Origin: Scatophagus argus
Taxonomy: Eukaryota > Chordata > Actinopteri > Scatophagidae
Length of the DNA: 64,000 bases
Assembly: GCF_020382885.2 (NCBI RefSeq)
Contig: NC_058511.1
Location: forward strand, 20,078,504-20,142,503
Direction: 5' to 3'
This document shows, piece after piece, positions 16,533 through 25,900 of this stretch (the first letter of the stretch is position 1; every line of letters starts with the position of its first letter). Below the pieces are notes generated by a model. It saw only the letters and a list, made by a program, of their open reading frames with translations, was not told the DNA's origin and ran no database searches. The translations under genes were made by a program, and so were the position numbers.

Positions 16533-19172
16533 TTACTGCTCTGTTGTGTTGTAACGACAGTCGTTAGAGTCACATGGGGTCCTTTGTGAATGGCAGTTTT
16601 CCTTAGAGGCTAAGTTGTGGAATCTCCTGGGAAGAGATGAAAGGGCAGCATTGTAAATTGGAGATAGGTGGTGTCGCAGACCTCCTCCTCTGTTGAGAGA
16701 TGGTTTTTCTAATTTCACATAGATGGCTTCTTTTACTCCTCTTTCATCTTTCAACCATCTATCTTTCAACCATCTATCCTCTCTGTCCAAGATGTGGACA
16801 TTGTTGTCCTCAAAGGAGTGAGCTTTCTCCTTCAGGTGTAGGTATACAGCAGAATCTAGGCCTGAGGAGTTGGGCCTCCTGTGCTGATACATGCGCTTGT
16901 GTAGTGGTTGTTTAGTTTCACCAATGTAGAGGTCTTTGCATTCCTCATTGCATTGGACAGCATACACCAGATTGCTTTTTTGAGTGTGTGGTGTTCTGTC
17001 TTTGGGATGTACCAGTTTCTGTCTGAGTGTGTTGCTGGGTTTGAAATACACGGGGATCCGGTGCTTGCTGAAGATCCTCCTGAGTTTTTCTGATACCCCA
17101 GATACATATGGGATGACTATGTTGTTTCTTTTGTCCTGTTTTTCCTCCTCAACCACCTTGGTGGTGTTCTTCCTGGAACCAGCTGCAGTTTTCACAAAGG
17201 TCCAACTGGGATAACCACACGTTTTGAGGGCATCCCTCAGGTGTTCATGTTCATCCCCTTGGGCCTGTGAGCTGGTGGGTACCTTATCAGCTCTGTGTTG
17301 CAGAGTTCTGATAACACCAAGTTTGTGTTCCAAAGGGTGGTGTGAGTCGAAAAGGAGGTATTGGTCTGTGTGTGTGGGTTTCCTGTATACCCCAATGTGG
17401 AGGCTCCTGTCCTTTTCTATATGGACGTCACAGTCTAAGAAGGGCAAACTATTATCTTTAACATCTTCTCTGGTGAACTTGATGTTCCTGTCCACTGAGT
17501 TGATATGTTCAGTAAAGGCTTGCACTTCTTTCGTTTTGATTTTGACCCACGTGTCATCCACATATCTGAACCAGTGGCTCGGTGTTGCTCCCTCAAAGGA
17601 GTTCAGGGCCCTGCGTTCCACTTCCTCCATGTATAAGTTGGCCACAATGGGAGATACTGGTGAACCCATGGCACAGCCATGTTTTTGTCTGTAAAATTTG
17701 CCATTGAACTGGAAATATGTGGTGTTTAGGCACAAATCCAGGAGTTGGCATATGTGTTCTGGTCTGAGTTTTGTTCTGTCCTGGAGAGAGTCGTCCTGTG
17801 TAAGACGCTCTCTTACTGTTTCCAAAGCTTCCATGGTTGGTATACAAGTGAACAGAGAAGTCACGTCGTAGGATACCATGGTTTCATCTGGATCCATTTT
17901 TAAGTTCCGGACTTTGTTCACAAATTCAATAGAATTTTGTATATGGTGGGGGGTGTTGCCCACCAAGGGAGCCAGGATGTTCGCCACGTGTTTGGCAATG
18001 TGGTAGGTGACCGAGTTAATGCTGCTGACAATGGGTCTGAGTGGAGCCCCTTCTTTGTGGATTTTTGGAAGTCCATATAAGCAAGGGATAGAATCTTGCG
18101 GATAAAGACGGTGATATTGTGCTTTGTCAATAATCCCTTCTTTCTGTAGTTTTTGTAGACATTCTATTGCTTTCTTTTTGTAGCCACTAGTCGGGTCTCT
18201 TTTCAGGGTTTCATATGTTTCTGAGTCGCTGAGTAGTGTAGAGACTTTGGCATGGTAGTCAGTTGTATTAAGCACAACTGTGCATCGTCCTTTATCTGCT
18301 GGAAGAATTGTGATTCTGGGGTCTTTGCTGAGTGTTGTGACCGCTTTCCTTTCCTCAAAGGTGAGGTTGGAAGGGGGAGCCTTGGCGTTGGACAGAGCTG
18401 CTGACACTTTTAACCTAAGCTGTTCGGCTTCGGTTTCTGTTAAGTTGTTTTTCTTTATAGCTGATTCTGTAGCTGTAATCAAATCAACTATAGGTAACTG
18501 TTTTGGTGTCATGGCAAAGTTCAAGCCCTTGGCTAAGACCTCTTTCTCTGGTTGGGTAAGTTCTCTGTCTGACAAGTTCTTTACCCATCTGTCTTGTATT
18601 GTATTCTGTGCTGGAATGTCAGTCTTTTGCTTCCAAGTAAGAGTTTCTGTGTTGTTATTGCTTTTGTTCCGAGACTGCAGGTTATGGAACTTTCTGGTCT
18701 GTCTTTCTTTGCTTTTGTTGTGTTGGGATAATTGGGCTTTCTTGGTGAAATCCACAACTTTCTCCAACATAGAACCAGGTAGGAGTGATGTTAATTTCTG
18801 TAGTAATTTCTCTGTTTTCTCTTTCAGCCCCTCCACAGTGAAATTAATCTGCCTTATCCGCTCATTGAGGAGTTGGTTTTGTGCTTTTCCTATGATTCTT
18901 TCCACTCTATGGCCTTCCATAGTGGAACATAGGCGTAGGCTAGTTGGTATAAGCCTTTGTTGTCTGCATCTCAGATTAAACCGTAGGTGGTTTCTGTAAT
19001 CTGCAATTTTCCGAGCCAACTTTTCATATTCCCGCACCATTCTCAGGGTTGCCAACCCAAATTGTTCTGCAATAAGCCTGTGAATATTCTCATTCATCCA
19101 GGTCATGGTTATCTCAAGGAAATTCAATCGAATGCAACTGGACTTAGTTATTTGTCTTTGAAGACGTTTCAC
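16533..19172 (-). CDS. Penelope-like element ORF: reverse transcriptase plus GIY-YIG endonuclease
   Basis: This is an uninterrupted ORF of 879 codons. Reverse transcriptase motifs come in order: LRPIVSSINSVTYHIAKH, the motif A segment VSYDVTSLFT near residue 435, motif B HGCAMGSPVSPIVANLY, and the catalytic YVDD near residue 536. The C-terminal part has LVYAVQC..C..LYIGET near residues 735-750, the GIY-YIG endonuclease domain that marks EN+ Penelope-like elements; they prime cDNA synthesis at nicked chromosomal DNA. The first 32 codons lie inside the terminal repeat. A five-codon duplication (RWLKDRWLKD) near the end is the only oddity. No stop or frameshift was seen, so activity is conceivable. 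Poseidon or Neptune affiliation was not decided. Confidence 0.92.
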   Translation of the reverse strand: MKRLQRQITKSSCIRLNFLEITMTWMNENIHRLIAEQFGLATLRMVREYEKLARKIADYRNHLRFNLRCRQQRLIPTSLRLCSTMEGHRVERIIGKAQNQLLNERIRQINFTVEGLKEKTEKLLQKLTSLLPGSMLEKVVDFTKKAQLSQHNKSKERQTRKFHNLQSRNKSNNNTETLTWKQKTDIPAQNTIQDRWVKNLSDRELTQPEKEVLAKGLNFAMTPKQLPIVDLITATESAIKKNNLTETEAEQLRLKVSAALSNAKAPPSNLTFEERKAVTTLSKDPRITILPADKGRCTVVLNTTDYHAKVSTLLSDSETYETLKRDPTSGYKKKAIECLQKLQKEGIIDKAQYHRLYPQDSIPCLYGLPKIHKEGAPLRPIVSSINSVTYHIAKHVANILAPLVGNTPHHIQNSIEFVNKVRNLKMDPDETMVSYDVTSLFTCIPTMEALETVRERLTQDDSLQDRTKLRPEHICQLLDLCLNTTYFQFNGKFYRQKHGCAMGSPVSPIVANLYMEEVERRALNSFEGATPSHWFRYVDDTWVKIKTKEVQAFTEHINSVDRNIKFTREDVKDNSLPFLDCDVHIEKDRSLHIGVYRKPTHTDQYLLFDSHHPLEHKLGVIRTLQHRADKVPTSSQAQGDEHEHLRDALKTCGYPSWTFVKTAAGSRKNTTKVVEEEKQDKRNNIVIPYVSGVSEKLRRIFSKHRIPVYFKPSNTLRQKLVHPKDRTPHTQKSNLVYAVQCNEECKDLYIGETKQPLHKRMYQHRRPNSSGLDSAVYLHLKEKAHSFEDNNVHILDREDRWLKDRWLKDERGVKEAIYVKLEKPSLNRGGGLRHHLSPIYNAALSSLPRRFHNLASKENCHSQRTPCDSNDCRYNTTEQ

Positions 19173-19291
19173 CTCTCATCCAAGAGGCTTCATCAGTTCA
19201 TGCTCGCTTGACTAGGCTGGGACTAGTCCAACTAGCTGGTGTGGAGACCCAGGTATTTAACCTCTGTGGAGGCATTCACATGACCAGTGGT
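19075..19291 (-). repeat. PLTR, right copy
   Basis: Partner of 16229-16445. It contains the ORF start codon (19172) and is followed by the short inverted tail up to 19339. Confidence 0.9.
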
Positions 19292-19352
19292 TAAATACCT
19301 GGATGGAAGTCCAGTTGCATTCGATTGAATTTCCTTGAGGTGCCTTCCGTTA

Positions 19353-19868
19353 CTTTGACTCGATCCTCAGAGTCCAAAGTGTTTGAATGTGTGGCAGGAG
19401 TCGAGTCTGTCGGCCGACACGATCGACCGCTCGGCTCTTGTGCTTTTTAGCAGAAGACGTTTGAAAGAGTGAAAAGCGGCTTCAGCTGTGATGCTAACAG
19501 CTGCTAACAGTCAGGAGTCAGTGGGAAAGCTTGTTTATTCTCACACTTTGTTTGTTCGGGAAAAAATACGTAAAGGAGGTCACGTTCATTACCGTAAAAA
19601 TGAGAGTAGAGACGCACTGCAATCTGTCCGTGTTTTAAACTGGCACCATTCAACTTGAATCATTAAAGAGCCTGAAAGTCCAACAAATCTTCGAGTAGAG
19701 ATTAAAGTGCAGCTCAGAGTGTCAGCATTTCTACGATGTCATGTCAGCTGTCAGCTTTGTGTTTCGTCCAATCACAGCTCTGGATGTTTGTCATGTGGCT
19801 GAGGGGACTGCTGATCAACACTGTGTGACAGCATGTTGTTGTGTTTGTGTGAAGGTGTGGGCTCTGCT
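19353..19868 (+). other. NLR A intron 1, distal part
   Basis: No gene signal. It is shared with units B (37826-38341) and C (53453-53984) and ends with a weak acceptor GTGTGAAG at about 19853. Confidence 0.4.
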
Positions 19869-22800
19869 ATGAATCAGTGTGAGGAGACAGAGGAGGGAGT
19901 CCCTCCCTCTAAAACCACTCTGTGTGGGGAACATGACAGCCAGACCAAAGCTCAGAGGTGAGATGAGGATCTCTAACTGTCCATGACTCTTCTCCATGTC
20001 ACAGCTCAGCACTCACATCACTCCACCATCATTATTCACACTCAAAGCTCTGTGTGTGTTGTGTTGAAGCCCCGAGCAGCAGCAGAGACCAGACTGTCCT
20101 GAACCTGAACCCAGCTGTGTGTCCATGAAGAGTGACAGGTCCATGCGTCCACCAATATTGTTTAAAGGACGACTTCCTTCAGAGACTCAGTAAGTCAACA
20201 CAGTCCCAGTTAGCAGGAACTTTCCCATAACTTCCTGTGATCCTGGCTGCTTCAGATTCTTCTTCATTGACTTCATATTTCTTCATATTTACTCAGGAGC
20301 TGCATGAGAGCAGGTAGAGACCATCATGGATTTGTTCTGCCCCCCCACATGCTGTCCCTTCACTTTGATTGTTCCTTCTAATCAACTCATCAAGTGAACC
20401 CCCCCCAATAGATCACTCAGATCACAGAGTGCAGGTTTACTTACAGTTCCCAGAATTCATAAAAGTAGAACGGGAGGACGAGCCTTTGGCTATCAGGCAC
20501 CCCTGCTGTGGAACCAGTTGCCAATCTGGGTTCGACAGGCAGACACCACCTCCACTTTTAAGACTAAACTTAAAACCTTTCTGTTTAGTAAAGCATATAG
20601 TTAGCACCAAATAAAGTGTGTAGGGCTGGTAGGCATAGTTTCACTCACCTCATGATATATAGCCACAGGTAGAGGTGGCAGGTAGGTAGGTAGGTCTGAC
20701 TAACTGTTAATCTTTAAATCTCTATCATAGCTAAGCTGCTATAGGCCTATGCTGCCGGGGGACACAAACATGATCCACCAAGCAGTTTCCCCTCCTTCTC
20801 CTCTTCTATCCTCTCCCCTCGTCAGATTAACATGCAGTTCATTATTTTATGTCACTAACTGTGTGTCCAGTGCTCCTCGTAGTCTTGTGTCTCTCCCTCC
20901 CTCTCTCTCTCTCTCTCTCTCTGTATCTTTCTGCAGGTATCTCTCCATCCAGATCTTCAAGTTGAACTGTAGCCGGCTCTATGACCAACCCAATGTGTAT
21001 TGTTGACATCTGCCTGTCATTCCTCTATGTACCGACTATGGGCGGGGTGGTTCTCCCTACGGGCCGAAATCGAACTGATAGGATAGTGATTCTCAACGTC
21101 ACATAAAAAAAGAATACATGAATGTTACAGCAGTTCATTATAATTTTCATTACTATAATTTTCTTATAACTTGTGAAATGTTAAAATCATTGAGGTGGTA
21201 GCAAAAAGTGAAACTAAAACAGTTGAGATTTTGTTTTGCTTATCTTTTTAGTAATGTCATTTCTCATGTTGCAAATTGCTTTCCTGCCTGTACAACATCC
21301 ATTGCACGTCTGCCCGTCCTGGGTGAGGGATCCCTCCTCTGTTGCTCACCCTGAGGTTTCTTCCATTTTTTCCTGTTAAAGGTTTTTCTGGGAGTTTTTC
21401 CTTAGTCGATGTGAGGGTCGAAGGGCAGAGGATGTTGCTGATGTTATGTTAAGCCCTTTGAGACAAACTGCTTGTAAAAATGGGCTATACAAATAAAGTT
21501 GACTTGACTTGACTTGAACAAAATAGACGAGGTTGGATTTTATTTTCCAGCAGCTTTTTTCAGTTTCAAAGATTCAGAGCAGTTTGTTGTTCACTCTCAC
21601 TACAGAGCTGGGCTGAACAATTGAAATCAGCCAATAGCACATCTGGACTGTTGACTCCTTCAGGCTGTTCATTTGAGGTACATGACATCAGGGTCAGTTA
21701 GAGTCCACATCAGAAAGCAAAGGGAGGCTTCCAGTGTGTCGTCATCACATTCACACTGAAGTCAAAATGCTGTTTGCTGACGAGCACATTAACTGTCCCC
21801 TCAGTCCTGCATGAAGGCTTGCAAATCCTCATGAGACAGAGGAGCGTCCCCTCCTGTCCTGCTGTCCTCCTGCCTTTGTCATGTCTCCCTGGAGAGCTCC
21901 TGTTCCCTCCTCTTCCTCTCTCTGACCTTCACTGAGATGCTCACATCTCCAGGAGTCGGCAGAGCTTTGAATGTTTTGTCTCCAGCTTGACCATCAAAGT
22001 GAAGCTTTGAGAGGCGCATTAGTTTGTCTGTGTGTTTCTATCAGTGTGGACCAGCAGACAGCAGACTCTCCTGTACCCAGCCGTGTGTCCATGAAGAGTG
22101 ACGGGTCCATGTTTGAACCTCTTCACTTCAGAGGTGGACACGACTCTGCTGAAGGAAGGTAAGAGTTTAAAGCAGATGAGTTTGATGTTCTGCAGTTTCT
22201 CCTTCTATCAAGTCAGTCCACAAAAAGATCTACCAGTTGGTCTCAGCTTTCAGACTCCACTGGCTCCAGATTTGACATTACAAAGTTACTGTAAGGCAGC
22301 TGCTCGGTGGTCTCAGTCTGCTGATTCCAGCAAAGGTTTTTCAAACTCATTTTGTTTCCTGTAGCTTTTTCACTTTTCTGTAAGCAGGAGATTTAGTCCA
22401 CAGAAACACATCAGCTTTCCAGGAAGTTTGGCTGAAACTTATGTTTTGACCAACCAAACACTTTGTCAGCAGGTGACAGTGAGCTGCTTCTTAGACCAAC
22501 CTGAAGGGGGCCTCATTGGTGCCAGAAAACTGGATCAGCTGATCCTTGAAAAGCAACAAGTGCTAAAATGTGTGTAATCATCATACGTCCTGTTTTCTCC
22601 ACAGAGTTCAGCAGCAACAGTCAGATGTTCTCGGTGGTCAGTCTGTCCAGCACAATCCAGCAGACCTGGACTCCATATTCATGGTGTGTAAATGTCCAAC
22701 AACAACTTTTAGCTCAGCTCCAAATCAAATCAACACAATTTTTATCTTTGTTTTATTCTTTTCCAGCATCTTGAGGAGAACGTTGTGACTTTTGTGAAGA

Positions 22801-22995
22801 ACGAGCTGAAGAAGATCCAGAAGGTTCTGAGTCCAGATTACTCAGAAAGCTTAGAGAGGCAGAGTGAGCATGAGGAGGTGTTGGATGGTGAGGATGAAGA
22901 GCAGAGGAGCAGCAGCAGAGATGCATTTCTGAAGATCACACTGCACTTCCTGAGGAGAATGAAGCAGGAGGAGCTGGCTGACCGTCTGCACAGCA
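19869..22995 (+). CDS. NLR A N-terminal exons 2-6
   Basis: Five short exons encode about 210 residues. Exons 20070-20189 and 22045-22158 each encode a variant of the same peptide ([12 protein letters not shown] and [13 protein letters not shown]), so the N-terminus contains a duplicated exon motif. Exon 22605-22683 gives [12 protein letters not shown] to DSIFM. Exon 22767-22995 gives [18 protein letters not shown], a charged [13 protein letters not shown] stretch, then [21 protein letters not shown]. No known effector domain was recognised. Confidence 0.78.
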
Positions 22996-25900
22996 GTAAG
23001 AGGATTTTCCACACTCCACTTTTCTCACATTAACACCAACATCCACTCACTGATTTGTTGTGTTTTCATTCAGGAACTGTTGCTGCAGTTTGTCGACGTC
23101 AGCTCCAATCTGAGCTGAAGAAGAAGTCTGAGTGTGTGTTTGAGGGGATTGCTAAAGCAGGAAACCCGACCCTCCTGAATCAGATCTACACAGAGCTCTA
23201 CATCACAGAGGGAGGGACTGCAGAGGTCAATGAAGAACATGAGGTCAGACAGATTGAAACAGCATCCAGGAAAACCACAAGACCAGAAACAACAATCAGA
23301 CAAGAAGACATCTTTAAAGCCTCACCTGGAAGAGATGGACCAATCAGAACAGTGATGACAAAGGGAGTGGCTGGCATTGGGAAAACAGTCTTAACACAGA
23401 AGTTCACTCTGGACTGGGCTGAAGACAAAGCCAACCAGGACGTCCACTTCACATTTCCATTCACTTTCAGAGAGCTGAATGTGCTGAGAGAGAAAAAGTT
23501 CAGCTTGGTGGAACTTGTTCATGACTTCTTCACTGAAACCAAAGAAGCAGGAATCTGCAAGTTTGAGAAGTTCCAGGTTGTGTTCATCTTTGACGGTCTG
23601 GATGAGTGTCGACTTCCTCTGGACTTCCACTACAATGAGATCCTGACTGATGTCACAGAGTCCACCTCAGTGGATGTGCTGCTGACAAACCTCATCAGGG
23701 GGAATCTGCTTCCCTCTGCTCGCCTCTGGATAACCACACGACCTGCAGCAGCCAATCAGATCCCTCCTGAGTGTGTTGACATGGTGACAGAGGTCAGAGG
23801 GTTCACTGACCCACAGAAGGAGGAGTACTTCAGGAAGAGATCCAGAGATGAGGAGCAGGCCAGCAGAATCATCTCCCACATCAAGACATCACGAAGCCTC
23901 CACATCATGTGCCACATCCCAGTCTTCTGCTGGATCACTGCTACAGTTCTGGAGGATGTGTTGAGGACCAGAGAGGGAGGAGAGCTGCCCAAGACCCTGA
24001 CTGAGATGTACATCCACTTCCTGGTGGTTCAGTCCAAAGTGAAGAACATCAAGTATGATGGAGGAGCTGTTACAGATCCACAGTGGAGTCCAGACAGCAG
24101 GAAGATGATTAAGTCTCTGGGAAAACTGGCTTTTGAGCAGCTGCAGAAAGGAAACCTGATCTTCTATGAATCAGACCTGACAGACTGTGGCATCGATATC
24201 AGAGCAGCCTCAGTGTACTCAGGAGTGTTCACCCAGATCTTTAAAGAGGAGAGAGGACTGTACCAGGACAAGGTGTTCTGCTTCGTCCATCTGAGTGTTC
24301 AGGAGTTTCTGGCTGCTCTTCATGTCCACCAGACATTCAACAAATCTGGTGTCAACCTGATGTCAGGAAAACCGTCATCCTTCAGAAACAAACAGGAACA
24401 AACTCATCTGTACCAGAGTGCTGTGGATGAGGCTTTGCAGAGTCCAAATGGACACCTGGACTTGTTCCTCCGCTTCCTCCTGGGTCTTTCACTTCAGACC
24501 AATGAGACTCTCCTACGAGGTCTGATGAAACACACAGGAAGTATCTCACAGACCAAACAGAAAACAGTCAGGTACATCAAGAAGAAGCTCAGTGAGAATC
24601 TGTCTCCAGAGAGGAGCATCAATCTGTTCCACTGTCTGAATGAACTGAATGATGGTTCTCTGGTGGAGGAGATCCAACAGTCCCTGAGGTCAGGAAGTCT
24701 CTCCACAGATGAACTGTCTCCTGCTCAGTGGTCAGCTCTGGTCTTCATCTTACTGTCATCAGAAGAAGATCTGGACGTGTTTGACCTGAAGAAATACTCT
24801 GCTTCAGAGGAGGCTCTTCTGAGGCTGCTGCCAGTGGTCAAAGCCTCCAACAAAGCTCTGTAAGTGACCACAGAACTGCAGATTCTGACTGGATCACATG
24901 TGACGGGTTGTTCTCAAATAATATGTGTTTTGGTCAAATAAGAGTCGAAAAATGTAGTTGATAGGTTGATCAGTTGAAAAACCTGCAAAGTGTTAGAATC
25001 ACATCAAAGATCAGGACCCAAAGTGCAGACCCTGACACCAGAGTTGAGGTGAACAAAAGGAACTTTAATGAACTTTAATGAAACAGAAACAGGCAAACAA
25101 AAGGCGACTGTGAGTCCTGGTAAAAATGGTCCAAACAAAGAAGATCCAGAAACCATAAGCAACACTGAGACCACCGGAAAACAGAGAACGTAGGGTTTGC
25201 CAGGGAACTCAGAGAAACACAGCAAATCCACAACAAACACAAGGACAGCACAGGTGTATATAGGTGATGTAACGAGACACAGGTGAAACTAATCAGGGAG
25301 GAGGAAACTGTCAAAAAAGGAGGGAAAACAGACAAAGACAGGAAATGACAAGCTAAACAAGACACAAGAGGAGACAAACTAGAAAATAAAAGTGAAAACT
25401 AACTAACTGAAACTTCAACGTGACATAAACTGTTTCTTCACTTTCGCTGACCCTCCACAGGAGTGAGATGAATTAACTTGTGAAGGGTGACCCATAACTG
25501 TTATATACTTTTATATTTTTGTTGTCATTTTATTACTCAAATAACTTCCAGTGTGAGTCATATCAAATATACAATGAAATGTTTTCTTATATATCCTGTA
25601 TGTTTTGTTTAGGCTGAGTGGCTGTAATCTGTCAGGGAGAAGCTGTGAAGCTCTGTCCTCAGTTCTCAGCTCCCAGTCCTCTAGTCTGAGAGAGCTGGAC
25701 CTGAGTAACAACGACCTGCAGGATAAAGGAGTGAAGCTGCTGTCTGCTGGACTGAAGAGTCCAAACTGTCAGCTGGAGACTCTCAGGTCAGGATTAATTT
25801 ATTTGTGCAGGATGAACCATCACTGTTTTCTGGTTTTGTCATCACTGTTGTGCAGTCATTTAATGATAGTTTTTTTCAGATAAATATAGATCTAAATCAC

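Larger units (their letters stand above)
16230..19339 (-). mobile_element. Full-length Penelope-like retroelement
   Basis: The element is 3110 nt between 13-bp direct repeats GTGCCTTCCGTTA at 16217-16229 and 19340-19352. Terminal repeats of 217 nt in direct orientation lie at 16229-16445 and 19075-19291. A short inverted piece (19308-19339) is complementary to part of the terminal repeat, as is usual for Penelope-like elements (PLTR structure). It sits in the first intron of NLR A, antisense to it. Unit C has the empty site at 53444. Confidence 0.93.

Noticed and set aside
18280-18999. 239-codon plus-strand ORF
   Set aside because: It is the antisense shadow of the Penelope-like ORF, whose RT and GIY-YIG motifs are on the minus strand.
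25004-25377. Minus-strand ORFs of 78-100 codons repeated in all units
   Set aside because: They are frames through the repeated intron block; Leu/Ser/Cys-rich with no family motif and no conserved start context.
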